From an uncultured Clostridium sp. (GTDB lineage Bacteria; Bacillota; Clostridia; Oscillospirales; Acutalibacteraceae): 47,914 nt of DNA. The stretch covers positions 1 through 47,914 of the forward strand of contig CATZNW010000019.1 in NCBI GenBank assembly GCA_958422185.1, given 5' to 3'. Below the pieces are notes generated by a model. It was not told the origin of the DNA. It saw only the letters and a list, made by a program, of their open reading frames with translations, and ran no database searches. Both the position numbers and the translations under genes were made by a program. This document shows, piece after piece, positions 33,903-43,072 of this stretch (position 1 is the first letter of the stretch; every line of letters starts with the position of its first letter).

Positions 33903-35264
33903 TTGGCGCTTAAAAAGAACGATGAGATCAGATTAAACATTGAATCCGTAACACCGCTCGGCAGCGCCGTCGGCAGGCATGACGGCATGGCGGTTTTTGT
34001 AAGAAATGCCGTGCCGGGGGATGAGGTACTGTGCCATATAATCAAAACTTCCAAAAATTATTCAGTAGGCATCATTAAAGATATACTGAAACCTTCCCCA
34101 TCCAGGATTGAATCAGACTGCCCGGTCTCTGACAAATGCGGCGGATGTGCCTTCCGGAATATGGATTATTCGGCGGAACTTGCCGCTAAAATGGATTTTG
34201 TTCAGCAGAATATACGCAGGATAGGGCATGTTGATTTTGAAGTTGAAGAGATCATTGGAGCGGATAATACCCGGTTTTACAGAAATAAGGCCGAATATCC
34301 TGTAAGAATTGAAAACGGCAGTTTTACGGCCGGGTTTTACGCGTTTAAAAGCCATAGGGTCATTCCTGCGTTTTCCTGCCTGCTTCAGCCGCCTGAATTT
34401 GCAGACGGATTAAAGGCTTTTGAAAAGTGGGCGCTTGAAAGCGGCGTCAGTTCTTATGAAGAAAAAACAGGCAAAGGCCTGCTGCGCCATATTTATTTCC
34501 GCAAGGCTTTTGCAACCGGCCAGATCATGGCGTGCGCCGTTATAAACGGTAATAACATACCGGATCCCGATCTGCTCGTTTCTCTGCTTAAAAACGTTTT
34601 GCCGGGGCTTCAGAGCGTTGCCGTGAATATCAATAAAAGCAAAACAAATGTGATATTGGGCAGGGAAACAAAGGTAATATGGGGCAGCGAAAAAATAACG
34701 GATATGCTGCTCGGAAAGAAATTTGTTATATCGCCGGAAAGCTTTTATCAGGTCAATCACGATCAGTGTGAAAAACTTTATTCGTGCGTTGCGGATTTTG
34801 CTGAACTGACAGGTAGTGAGACCGTTCTTGATATGTATTGCGGCGCGGGCACGATCGGACTCACCCTTGCCGATAAATGCAGATCGCTTTACGGGGTTGA
34901 TATCGTTGAGTCCGCAGTCACGAACGCGCGTGAAAACGCGCGGATAAACGGTGTGAACAATGCCGAATTTATATGCGCGGATGCTTTTGAGGGTGCAAAA
35001 AGACTCACCCAAAAAGGCGTGAGACCCGATATAGTGATCGTTGACCCGCCCAGAAAAGGCTGCCAAAAAGAACTGTTTGATGTTATAGAAGATCTCGGCA
35101 TCAAAAAAATGGTGTATGTTTCCTGTAACAGCGCCACCCTCGCCCGTGACCTTGAGATATTAAACGGCAAAGGTTACCGCCTGAAGCGCCTTAAGGCGTT
35201 TGATCTGTTTCCGCGAACCGCACATGTTGAAAGCTGCTGTCTTGTAATGCGTGATGGGATATGA
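33903..35264 (+). CDS. RlmD/RumA-like 23S rRNA uracil-C5 methyltransferase
   Basis: 453 aa. TRAM domain at the N-terminus (RLNIESVTPLGSAVGRHDGMAVFVRNAVPGDEV), an iron-sulfur motif CPVSDKCGGCAFRNMDY, then the Rossmann methyltransferase with SPESFYQVNHDQ, VLDMYCGAGTIGLTLA, VDPPRKGC and YVSCNSATLARDL, where the SCN cysteine is the expected nucleophile. It methylates a uracil in 23S rRNA (U1939 or U747 equivalent) with SAM; the position cannot be told. Starts at TTG 33903 with weak GGTGA. Stop overlaps the next gene by 4 nt. Confidence 0.92.
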   Translation: MALKKNDEIRLNIESVTPLGSAVGRHDGMAVFVRNAVPGDEVLCHIIKTSKNYSVGIIKDILKPSPSRIESDCPVSDKCGGCAFRNMDYSAELAAKMDFVQQNIRRIGHVDFEVEEIIGADNTRFYRNKAEYPVRIENGSFTAGFYAFKSHRVIPAFSCLLQPPEFADGLKAFEKWALESGVSSYEEKTGKGLLRHIYFRKAFATGQIMACAVINGNNIPDPDLLVSLLKNVLPGLQSVAVNINKSKTNVILGRETKVIWGSEKITDMLLGKKFVISPESFYQVNHDQCEKLYSCVADFAELTGSETVLDMYCGAGTIGLTLADKCRSLYGVDIVESAVTNARENARINGVNNAEFICADAFEGAKRLTQKGVRPDIVIVDPPRKGCQKELFDVIEDLGIKKMVYVSCNSATLARDLEILNGKGYRLKRLKAFDLFPRTAHVESCCLVMRDGI

Positions 35265-35569
35265 AGAAGATACTGGATGAAAAACTTATTTATGAGATCT
35301 TATCCGTTGTGGAGGAGATACCGTACGGAAAAGTTGCCTCTTACGGTCAGATCGCAAGTTTGATCGGAAGAGAAAAAAACGCCAGGCTTGTAGGAAGGGC
35401 CTTAAGTATGTCGCAGCTTTATGGTAATTATCCGTGCCACCGCGTTGTAAATCATGCCGGCAGAACGGCTCCGGGGTGGGATGAGCAGAGAGCCCTTCTG
35501 GAAAGCGAAGGCGTGGGCTTCAGGTCTGACGGCCGTGTTGATATGAGAAAATACAGATGGGAATACTGA
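35261..35569 (+). CDS. MGMT-like alkyltransferase domain protein
   Basis: 102 aa, only the C-terminal DNA-binding/active-site domain of O6-methylguanine methyltransferase: IPYGKVASYGQIASLIGR, ARLVGRALSMS and PCHRVV with the acceptor cysteine, then GR and GVGF. Proteins of this size are either Ogt-like minimal alkyltransferases or Atl-type damage sensors; retention of PCHR, where Atl proteins usually have Trp for Cys, argues for transfer activity. ATGA overlap with the methyltransferase gene indicates coupled translation. Confidence 0.85.
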   Translation: MKKILDEKLIYEILSVVEEIPYGKVASYGQIASLIGREKNARLVGRALSMSQLYGNYPCHRVVNHAGRTAPGWDEQRALLESEGVGFRSDGRVDMRKYRWEY

Positions 35570-35621
35570 TTCAGCCGGAATCGGTTTTGCTTACATATAT
35601 GAATTTTGAAAGGGTGTTAAA

Positions 35622-35888
35622 ATGAAACTGAACAAAGACATTATGCTCGGCAATATAGACGGCAGGGATTTTGCCATAGCTACGGGTGAGCTTGCCGGAA
35701 AATTCAACGGTATTATAAATAACAATCCGAGCGCTAATTTTATATTTAACCTGCTTAAGACCGAACAGACGGAGGACAGTATCGTAGAGGCAATGCTTGA
35801 AAAGTATGACGCGTCTGAAGATGTGATCAGAGCAGATGTTAAAGAATTGCTTGACGTGATCAGAAAAGCGGGAATACTGGAAGAATAA
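35622..35888 (+). CDS. PqqD-like (RRE-fold) protein
   Basis: 88 aa. Small helical-winged protein of the PqqD family: GRDFAIATGELAGKFNGIINNNPSANFIFNLLKTEQTEDSIVEAMLEKYDASEDVIRADVKELLDVIRKAGIL shows the strand pair, the ANFIFNLL helix and the terminal helix bundle. PqqD-type domains bind leader peptides of ribosomally made, modified peptides. Here there is no radical SAM or cyclase partner and no precursor peptide beside it, only a nucleotidyltransferase 2 nt downstream. Ribosome site AAAGGG. Confidence 0.8.
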   Translation: MKLNKDIMLGNIDGRDFAIATGELAGKFNGIINNNPSANFIFNLLKTEQTEDSIVEAMLEKYDASEDVIRADVKELLDVIRKAGILEE

Positions 35889-35890
35889 TC

Positions 35891-37024
35891 ATGATGAAAT
35901 TGAACAGCAGGGAAACCGAATATCTTCTCCGTGTTCTGCGCGCCGCCGTAAAAGGCGAAAAGGCGGCCGCTCCGCCTGATGATATTAATTGGCATGCGTT
36001 TTTTGAACTTTCCAAAAAACAGGAGATCTTTTCAATGGTGTCACAGTCGGTTGATTATAAATATCTTCCGCCGGATATTGCGCGCGGACTGAATGACTAT
36101 TCAAAAAGTGAGCTTGTGCGATTGATAGCCATGCAAAACGAGCTTGGTTCCATTAAGCGGGAACTTGAAGCAAATCAAATTAAATATATGCTTTTAAAAG
36201 GCTCCGTTATCAGAAATTATTATCCCAGGCAGAGTATGCGCCAGATGAGCGATATTGATATTATGTATGACGCGGATAAAAGAGAAATTCTTGTCGGCAT
36301 AATGGAAGGCCGCGGATATAAACTGATGTCCTTTGGCGGCAATTCAGACGATTTTACAAAGAGTCCTTATTACACTTTTGAATTTCACCGTGAGCTTTTC
36401 AAAAATGAATACGGTTTCTTTCCCGATTTTTCCTTTGTATGGAGCAATGCTCTGCACGTGTCAAACGGATTTGAATATCGCATGAGCGCTGAGGATCTTT
36501 ATCTTCACCACATAGCGCATATGTATAAGCACAGTATGCTCGGCGGTTTCGGGATCCGTTTTCTGACAGATACATATCTGATCGCGGCAAAGGAGCAAAA
36601 CAGCTGGAACAGAGATTATATAAATAAAAAACTTGATGAATTTTCGCTTTCCGGATTTGAAGCCCAGGTTCGCCGGATCGCCTTTGCGCTGATTGACGGT
36701 ACGGCTTTAAATGAAAAGGACGCTGATTTCTTTAATGAAAAGGTAGGATTCGGTATTTACGGCAACCAGCGTGTAGGTATAGAGCTGCTTTATGATGAAT
36801 TCAGGGCAAAGAAAGGAAAAAAATCTGTTCTGTCTTTTGCCGTTTACCGTCTTTTTCCCGGCATGGAATTCATGAAGCGGGAATATCCCGTTCTTAATAA
36901 AAAACCGTATCTGCTTTTGTTTTACTATGTTCTGCGAATCCTTTCGAAATCCAGACACAGTATTCAAAAAGCCAAGCTTGAGATAGATACGGTCAAAGAT
37001 ATAACAAAAGAGCAGAATAAATAA
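35891..37024 (+). CDS. Nucleotidyltransferase-fold protein (NTP_transf_5 type)
   Basis: 377 aa. Contains YMLLKGSVIRNYYPRQSMRQMSDIDIMYD, the G-S and D-x-D catalytic core of the nucleotidyltransferase superfamily (PF14907 type), with a helical C-terminal half including LYLHHIAHMYKHS. Such proteins occur next to PqqD-like proteins in lasso-peptide and surface-polysaccharide loci. The two genes are 2 nt apart and surely co-translated. ATG 35894 is an alternative start. Substrate unknown. Confidence 0.82.
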   Translation: MMKLNSRETEYLLRVLRAAVKGEKAAAPPDDINWHAFFELSKKQEIFSMVSQSVDYKYLPPDIARGLNDYSKSELVRLIAMQNELGSIKRELEANQIKYMLLKGSVIRNYYPRQSMRQMSDIDIMYDADKREILVGIMEGRGYKLMSFGGNSDDFTKSPYYTFEFHRELFKNEYGFFPDFSFVWSNALHVSNGFEYRMSAEDLYLHHIAHMYKHSMLGGFGIRFLTDTYLIAAKEQNSWNRDYINKKLDEFSLSGFEAQVRRIAFALIDGTALNEKDADFFNEKVGFGIYGNQRVGIELLYDEFRAKKGKKSVLSFAVYRLFPGMEFMKREYPVLNKKPYLLLFYYVLRILSKSRHSIQKAKLEIDTVKDITKEQNK

Positions 37025-37044
37025 TATTAACAGAGGTAAATAAA

Positions 37045-38862
37045 TTGTCCGTAAACAAGAAAAACATAAGGAATTTTTCAATCATAGCCCACATAGACCA
37101 CGGCAAGTCCACTTTGGCGGACCGTCTCTTGGAACTGACCCGGTCTGTTGAAAAGCGCGATATGCAGGATCAGATCCTGGATTATATGGATCTGGAGCGT
37201 GAAAGGGGAATCACGATCAAGGCGCATGCCGTAAAACTTGATTATACGGCGAAAGACGGCGAAAAATATGAGTTTAATCTGATCGACACTCCAGGACATG
37301 TGGATTTCAATTACGAGGTCTCACGCTCTCTTGCCGCATGCGAAGGCGCGCTGCTTATCGTGGACGCATCACAGGGCGTTGAAGCGCAGACTCTTGCAAA
37401 TACCTATCTTGCTCTGGATCATGATCTGGATATTCTTCCCGTTATCAATAAAATAGACCTGCCCGCAGCGCACCCTCAGGAAGTTGCTGAAGAAGTGGAG
37501 GACGTCATAGGTATTCCGTGCCTTGACGCTCCGCGGGTCTCCGCTAAAACCGGTGAAAACGTTGAGCAGATCTTAGAGTATATAGTGAAAGAGATACGTC
37601 CGCCGGAGGGTGATGAGAATAAACCGCTCAAAGCGCTTATATTTGATTCCGTTTACGATTCCTACCGCGGCGTAATCGTTTACGTCAGAATTATGGACGG
37701 AAAGATCAAAGCGGGCGACACAATGCGTATGATGGCAACAGGGGCGGAATTTACCGTTGTTGAAGTGGGCTACATGCGCGCAACATCAATGGAAAGGGCG
37801 GATGAACTTACCGCCGGAGAGGTAGGATATATTACAGCGTCCATCAAAACTGTCCATGACGCTCATGTGGGCGATACCGTAACGCTTGCGGATAACCCTG
37901 CCGCTGAACCGCTGCCGGGTTACAGAAAAGTTAATCCTATGGTGTTCTGCGGCGTTTATCCCGCTGACGGCGCAGACTATGAAGCGCTGCGTGACGCGCT
38001 GCAGAAATTGCAGCTCAATGATGCGTCGCTTTCCTTTGAGCCGGAAACTTCAGGCGCTCTCGGGTTCGGGTTTCGCTGCGGTTTTTTGGGCCTTCTTCAT
38101 CTTGAGATTATTCAGGAAAGGCTTGAAAGGGAATATAATCTTGATCTTGTAACAACTGTTCCCAGTGTGGTTTACAAGATCCATATGACGGACGGTTCAA
38201 TGGCCGAGATAGACAATCCGACAAATTATCCCGATCCGGCGCTTATTGATTACTGTGAGGAACCGTTTTGCAACGCCAGCATCTACGCGCCCAGTGAATT
38301 TGTGGGCACGATCATGGATATGTGCCAGGACAGACGCGGCATATTCAAAAATATGACTTATATCACACCGGACAGAGTAGATATAAGTTACGAACTTCCG
38401 CTCAATGAGATCATCTATGATTTCTTTGACGCTCTCAAATCGCGTACAAGGGGTTACGCCTCTTTTGACTATGAGATCTCTGAATACCGCCGCAGCAAAC
38501 TCGTAAAGGTAGAGGTGTTGCTCAACGGCGAGATCATAGATGCGCTGTCGTTCATCATCCATGCGGATAAGGCTTATCCGAGAGCAAGAAAAATAGCGGA
38601 AAAACTGAAAGAGCATATTCCCCGCCACCTTTTTGAGATCCCTATTCAGGTCGCTATCGGCGGCAAAGTAATAGCAAGGGAAACGGTAAAGGCGCTGCGC
38701 AAGGATGTGCTTGCGAAGTGTTACGGCGGCGACGTTACCAGAAAAAAGAAACTGCTTGAAAAGCAGAAAGAGGGTAAAAAGAGAATGCGCCGTTTCGGTT
38801 CGGTCGAGGTACCGCAGGAGGCGTTTATGGCGGTGCTCAAACTCTCTTCAGATGATGAATAA
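37045..38862 (+). CDS. lepA: Elongation factor 4 (LepA), ribosome back-translocase
   Basis: 605 aa, the normal length. Translational GTPase acting on stalled ribosomes. IAHIDHGKSTLADRLLE (P-loop), RERGITI, DTPGHVDF and NKIDLP form the G domain. The C-terminal domain specific to LepA ends in YGGDVTRKKKLLEKQKEGKKRMRRFGSVEVPQEAFMAVL. Starts at TTG 37045 behind AGAGG. First of a run of translation-related genes. Confidence 0.97.
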   Translation: MSVNKKNIRNFSIIAHIDHGKSTLADRLLELTRSVEKRDMQDQILDYMDLERERGITIKAHAVKLDYTAKDGEKYEFNLIDTPGHVDFNYEVSRSLAACEGALLIVDASQGVEAQTLANTYLALDHDLDILPVINKIDLPAAHPQEVAEEVEDVIGIPCLDAPRVSAKTGENVEQILEYIVKEIRPPEGDENKPLKALIFDSVYDSYRGVIVYVRIMDGKIKAGDTMRMMATGAEFTVVEVGYMRATSMERADELTAGEVGYITASIKTVHDAHVGDTVTLADNPAAEPLPGYRKVNPMVFCGVYPADGADYEALRDALQKLQLNDASLSFEPETSGALGFGFRCGFLGLLHLEIIQERLEREYNLDLVTTVPSVVYKIHMTDGSMAEIDNPTNYPDPALIDYCEEPFCNASIYAPSEFVGTIMDMCQDRRGIFKNMTYITPDRVDISYELPLNEIIYDFFDALKSRTRGYASFDYEISEYRRSKLVKVEVLLNGEIIDALSFIIHADKAYPRARKIAEKLKEHIPRHLFEIPIQVAIGGKVIARETVKALRKDVLAKCYGGDVTRKKKLLEKQKEGKKRMRRFGSVEVPQEAFMAVLKLSSDDE

Positions 38863-38877
38863 GGCAGGAATTCTTTT

Positions 38878-39612
38878 ATGAAGAATAAGTTTGAAAGACT
38901 TTCTGACAATATTTATATAGAAGTCAGCGCGGAGCATACTTTCGGAACGGACGCGCTTTTGCTTGCGTATTTTGCTGATCCCAAAAATAATGATAAAGCG
39001 CTGGATATGGGTACGGGCTGCGGTATCATTCCTTTTTTGTGGCTCAGAAATCCTGCTCAGAGCACTGTACATTGCCTTGATATACAGCAAAATGCGATCG
39101 AGCAGGTAAAGCGCAGTATGGAAAGGAACAAACTTCAGGGCAGGCTGATCCCTCATCTCTGCGATCTTCGAGAGATACGTTCTGCGTTTGATGCAGAGGT
39201 TTTTTCGCTCGTAACCATGAATCCGCCGTATAAACCTGTGGGCACGGGGATAGAGTCAAAAAATGACAGCGCAAAAATAGCCCGCCATGAGATCTGCTGT
39301 AATATTGAGGACGCTGTTAAAGCAGCGGCTTATCTGCTTAAATTCGGCGGCAGATTTTGTATGTGTCACCGCCCTGAAAGGCTTGCGGATGCCGTCTGCA
39401 TAATGCGCAAATACAGCCTTGAACCCAAAAGATTAAGATTTGTTGTTGACAAAACAGGGCAGGAACCGTTTTTGTTCCTTATCGAGGGCAAAAAGAATTC
39501 CAAGCCGTTTTTAAGAATAGAGCCTCAGCTCAGCATAAAGAAAGAGAACGGCAGGTTTACTGACGAGATGCTGGCTGTCTACGGCTCCTATGCGGACGGG
39601 TATGATAAATGA
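38878..39612 (+). CDS. TrmN6-like tRNA/rRNA adenine-N6 methyltransferase
   Basis: 244 aa. SAM-dependent methyltransferase: FGTDALLLAYFA, ALDMGTGCGIIPFLWL (SAM loop) and VTMNPPYKPVGTG, where NPPY marks N6-adenine enzymes. This layout matches YfiC/TrmN6, which methylates A37 of tRNA-Val. It lies between lepA and rsmI, a common clostridial order. Its stop overlaps rsmI by 4 nt. Confidence 0.88.
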   Translation: MKNKFERLSDNIYIEVSAEHTFGTDALLLAYFADPKNNDKALDMGTGCGIIPFLWLRNPAQSTVHCLDIQQNAIEQVKRSMERNKLQGRLIPHLCDLREIRSAFDAEVFSLVTMNPPYKPVGTGIESKNDSAKIARHEICCNIEDAVKAAAYLLKFGGRFCMCHRPERLADAVCIMRKYSLEPKRLRFVVDKTGQEPFLFLIEGKKNSKPFLRIEPQLSIKKENGRFTDEMLAVYGSYADGYDK

Positions 39613-40427
39613 AAGGTAAATTATTTGTTGTAGGCACGCCGATAGGCAATCTTTCCGATTTTTCGCCGCGTGCCGCCGAAACTCTTGAAACCGTGGATTT
39701 TATCGCCGCGGAGGATACAAGAGTTACGCTTAAGATATTGAACCATTTCGGCATTAAAAAAGAAATGGTGAGTTATTATGAACACAATAAACGGGAGCGT
39801 GGCGAAGTGATCTGTTCCCGTATTCTTGCGGGCGAAAACTGCGCCATAGTTACGGATGCGGGTATGCCCGCAATATCGGACCCGGGGCAGGAGCTTGTTG
39901 CCCAGTGTGCCGAATACGGCATAGAAGCGGCGGCTGTCCCCGGGCCAACTGCTTTTGCCACGGCGCTTGCCGTATCGGGCATGGATACGGGCAGATTTAC
40001 TTTTGAGGGATTTTTAAGCGTTTCCAAAAAGTCCAGATTTGAGCATTTGGATGAGGTCAAAGATGAAAAGCGCACAATGGTGTTTTATGAGGCGCCGCAC
40101 AAACTTGTCAATACTTTAAAAGATATGTATGCCGCTTTCGGAAACAGAAAGATTGCCATAGTCCGCGAACTGACAAAGATCCATGAGGAAGTGATACGCA
40201 CCACCCTGAAGGACGCCGCTGCGAAATATGCAGACGGCAGTCTGAAGGGCGAGATCGTTTTGATCATAGAGGGCAAAAAAGAAGAGCATCAGGAGATCAC
40301 ACTTGAGGACGCTGTAAGAAGAGCGAAAAAACTTGTGGAGAACGGAATGAGTATGAACCGCGCCGCAAAGGAGATCGCCGCAGAAACTCCGTTTAAAAAA
40401 GCGGATATTTACAGGGAACTTTTATGA
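39609..40427 (+). CDS. rsmI: 16S rRNA (cytidine-1402-2'-O)-methyltransferase RsmI
   Basis: 272 aa. GKLFVVGTPIGNLSDFSPRAAETL at the start, EDTRVTLKILNHFGI, VTDAGMPAISDPG and VPGPTAFATAL are the tetrapyrrole-methylase-fold signatures of RsmI, which 2'-O-methylates C1402 in the ribosomal decoding centre. Overlaps the genes on both sides by 4 nt (ATGA), so the methyltransferase, RsmI and radical SAM genes are translationally coupled. Confidence 0.96.
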   Translation: MKGKLFVVGTPIGNLSDFSPRAAETLETVDFIAAEDTRVTLKILNHFGIKKEMVSYYEHNKRERGEVICSRILAGENCAIVTDAGMPAISDPGQELVAQCAEYGIEAAAVPGPTAFATALAVSGMDTGRFTFEGFLSVSKKSRFEHLDEVKDEKRTMVFYEAPHKLVNTLKDMYAAFGNRKIAIVRELTKIHEEVIRTTLKDAAAKYADGSLKGEIVLIIEGKKEEHQEITLEDAVRRAKKLVENGMSMNRAAKEIAAETPFKKADIYRELL

Positions 40428-41293
40428 TATGCAATATGTGCCCGCGCGCGTGCGGGATAAACAGGAATGAAAAATACGGCTTTTGCTCCTCGCCGCAGGA
40501 TTTTCGTGTTGCAAGGGCTGCGCTTCATTTTTGGGAAGAGCCTTGCATAAGCGGCAAAAAGGGCAGCGGCACGGTGTTTTTCAGCGGCTGCAACCTCAAA
40601 TGTGTCTTTTGCCAGAATCACGAAATCAGCCTGAAGAATAAAGGCGTCCGGGTCAGTGCAGATAAACTGATTGAGATCTTTGAAAGGCTGATTGATTCGG
40701 GAGCTCAAAACATCAATCTCGTAAACCCGACTCATTATTCCCTGCAACTCAAAGAACTTTTCTCAAAGTGGAAATGCCCTGTTCCCGTCGTTTATAACTG
40801 CGGCGGATATGAAAGCGTTGACACATTAAAAGCGCTTAACGGTGTTATAGATATTTACCTGCCGGATTTTAAATATATCAGAAGTAACAAAGCAGCAAAA
40901 TACAGCCGCGCGGCGGATTACCCGCATGTTGCAAAAGCAGCAATTGAAGAGATGCTGCGCCAGCAGCCAAACGCTGTGTTTGACGGCGGTATGATGAAAA
41001 AAGGTGTTATCATACGCCATTTGATCCTTCCGGGAAATACAAATTCGGCGATCAATATAATCGATTACTGCAGAAATAATTTTCCGGGCGCGTATCTAAG
41101 CCTCATGGCGCAGTATACGCCGTGCGGCGATCTTGACGAGTTCCCCGAGATAAACAGAAAAATAACGAGGCGAGAGTATGATAAAGTTATAGACTACGCT
41201 GTTTCATCGGGCTTGCAAAATGTATTCGTGCAGGAACTTTCATCCGCAGACGAAAATTATATTCCGCCGTTTGATTTTACAGGTATAATGTGA
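40424..41293 (+). CDS. Radical SAM protein, PflA-like (COG1313 type)
   Basis: 289 aa. MICNMCPRACGINR at the N-terminus holds extra cysteines, and FFSGCNLKCVFCQNHEIS the CX3CX2C radical SAM cluster. VNPTHYSLQL, VVYNCGGYESVDTLKAL and DIYLPDFKY are typical of the putative pyruvate-formate-lyase-activating-like family COG1313, whose substrate is not known. A large glycyl-radical partner is not nearby. Coupled to rsmI by a 4-nt overlap. Confidence 0.85.
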   Translation: MICNMCPRACGINRNEKYGFCSSPQDFRVARAALHFWEEPCISGKKGSGTVFFSGCNLKCVFCQNHEISLKNKGVRVSADKLIEIFERLIDSGAQNINLVNPTHYSLQLKELFSKWKCPVPVVYNCGGYESVDTLKALNGVIDIYLPDFKYIRSNKAAKYSRAADYPHVAKAAIEEMLRQQPNAVFDGGMMKKGVIIRHLILPGNTNSAINIIDYCRNNFPGAYLSLMAQYTPCGDLDEFPEINRKITRREYDKVIDYAVSSGLQNVFVQELSSADENYIPPFDFTGIM

Positions 41294-41359
41294 TAATATA
41301 AATTTGTAAGGCATAATTTTCCTTTCCGCTGTTTTGAGCGTGTTAAAAGAGGTGCTTTT

Positions 41360-42274
41360 ATGCAGATTAAAAATTTTTCATTCCAATCGGCAACAGGTGT
41401 CTGTGAGATACACGGCAGCGAGTTTAGTCCGGAAACTCCGGTAAAAGCGGTTGTTGTGATCCATCACGGCATGGCGGAGCATATCGGAAGATATTCAGAT
41501 TTTGTTGATTACTTAATTTCAAAGAGAATTGCCGTGTTTATGTACGATATGGCAAATCACGGAAAATCAAATCAGGATACCGTTGATCTTGGCTTTTTCG
41601 GTAAAAAAGACGGATATAAAGCACTTGTAAAAGATTATAAAACGGTCTTTGATCTTGCAGTGAAAACATATCCTGATGCCAAACATGTTGTTTTCGGTCA
41701 TTCAATGGGATCCTTCGTCGTGCGTTGTTTTGACGCTCAGTATCCCGGTCTTAGCGACGGTTCGGTTTATATGGGCACCGGCGGTTCAAATCCCGCGGCG
41801 GGCGCCGGCCTTGCCGTTGCAGCGATCATTTCCGCTGTGAAAGGTTCCCGCTACCGTTCCAAGCTTATGGATAAACTGGCTTTCGGTTCGTATAATGCGA
41901 AATTTGAAAAGCGCACGGCGTATGACTGGCTTACAAGAGATCAGGCTGTTGTTGATAAATATATAGCCGATCCGCTTTGCGGTTATCTGTTCACAATCAA
42001 CGGAATGAGCGATCTTCTTCATCTTAATACCGCCGCCAACAGTGACGAATGGTACAATAAAGTAAAAAAAGACCTTCCGATCCTGCTGATCAGCGGTGCG
42101 GAGGATCCCGTCGGCAATTATTCAAAAGGAATAGACGAGGTATATAATAAACTTGCTGAAAGCGGGCATACGGCAGTTACGGAAAAACTGTATCCGCAGT
42201 GCCGCCACGAAGTGCTCAATGAATTTAATAAAGAAGAAGTTTATGAATATCTTTATTCATTTATAACGAAATAA
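41360..42274 (+). CDS. Alpha/beta hydrolase, monoacylglycerol lipase-like
   Basis: 304 aa. VVIHHGMAEHIGRYSDFVDYL, FMYDMANHGKS and the nucleophile elbow VFGHSMGS (Ser) define the serine-hydrolase fold; PILLISGAEDPVGN and YPQCRHEVLNE supply the Asp and His. No signal peptide. The HxGxxEH-like start fits lysophospholipase or monoglyceride lipase (PldB type). GAGGTG ribosome site. It leads into the IolB gene 24 nt on. Confidence 0.86.
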   Translation: MQIKNFSFQSATGVCEIHGSEFSPETPVKAVVVIHHGMAEHIGRYSDFVDYLISKRIAVFMYDMANHGKSNQDTVDLGFFGKKDGYKALVKDYKTVFDLAVKTYPDAKHVVFGHSMGSFVVRCFDAQYPGLSDGSVYMGTGGSNPAAGAGLAVAAIISAVKGSRYRSKLMDKLAFGSYNAKFEKRTAYDWLTRDQAVVDKYIADPLCGYLFTINGMSDLLHLNTAANSDEWYNKVKKDLPILLISGAEDPVGNYSKGIDEVYNKLAESGHTAVTEKLYPQCRHEVLNEFNKEEVYEYLYSFITK

Positions 42275-42298
42275 AATCTAAGCGGAGGATGATTTTTA

Positions 42299-43072
42299 AT
42301 GATCTACAGACCTGATTATGATGAAAACGGCAAAAAAGTGCTGTGTGAAATGAACGGAGTTAACCCGGAGATGCTCATGGACATCTATGTTAAAAAGCTC
42401 AGAAAAGACGAAACACTTGAAATTTCTGAGGATAAAAACGAATGCGCCGTGCTGCTCCTTTCCGGTGAAGTTCATTTTAAGGTCGGCAGCAGTATTGATG
42501 AAACCTGCAAAAGAGCAAATCCGTTTGAGAAAAAGCCTTATGCCGTTCATTTTCCGAAACAGGTAAAGGCGGTTGTCACTGCGCTTGAGGATAGCGAAGT
42601 GCTCGTTCAGCAGACGGATAATGACAAGACCTGGGAACCTGTTTTTTATAATCCCGAAAACTGCCTCTATCAGGAATTCGGAAAAGGTCAGTGGGGCGGC
42701 GCGGGCCACAGAATCGTTTCAACTATGTTCGATCTGGATAACGCGCCCTATTCCAATATGGTAATGGGCGAGGTGTTCGGCCAGCCCGGAAAATGGACTT
42801 CTTATCCGCCGCATTATCATCCGCAGCCGGAACTTTATTATTACTGCTTTGACCGCCCGGAGGGCTTCGGCGCGGGCTTTGAGGGCGATACGCCTTATAA
42901 GGTTATGAACGGGGACTGCCTTTGCATCAGGGGCGGCAATGCCCACCAGCAGGTCACCGCGCCCGGTTATGAAATGTATTATGTGTGGCTCATAAGGCAT
43001 CTTGACGGCGATCCGTGGGATAAAACAAGAATTTACGTTAAGGAATACGAGTGGCTTGCAAATGCGGACTAA
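42299..43072 (+). CDS. iolB: IolB-like 5-deoxy-glucuronate isomerase
   Basis: 257 aa. Bicupin isomerase of myo-inositol breakdown, converting 5-deoxyglucuronate to 5-dehydro-2-deoxygluconate. GKWTSYPPHYHPQPELYYYCFDRPEGFGAGF carries the HxH-x4-E metal site of IolB, with DCLCIRGGNAHQQVTAPGYEMYYVW giving the last His. Its product is the IolC substrate, encoded 21 kb upstream at 20455. GGAGGA ribosome site. The end overlaps the Fe-alcohol dehydrogenase start by 11 nt. Confidence 0.88.
   Translation: MIYRPDYDENGKKVLCEMNGVNPEMLMDIYVKKLRKDETLEISEDKNECAVLLLSGEVHFKVGSSIDETCKRANPFEKKPYAVHFPKQVKAVVTALEDSEVLVQQTDNDKTWEPVFYNPENCLYQEFGKGQWGGAGHRIVSTMFDLDNAPYSNMVMGEVFGQPGKWTSYPPHYHPQPELYYYCFDRPEGFGAGFEGDTPYKVMNGDCLCIRGGNAHQQVTAPGYEMYYVWLIRHLDGDPWDKTRIYVKEYEWLANAD

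Noticed and set aside
43002..43061. Upstream start for the Fe-alcohol dehydrogenase
   Set aside because: The extra 20 residues would come from another frame of iolB and do not match the family; ATG 43062 is better.
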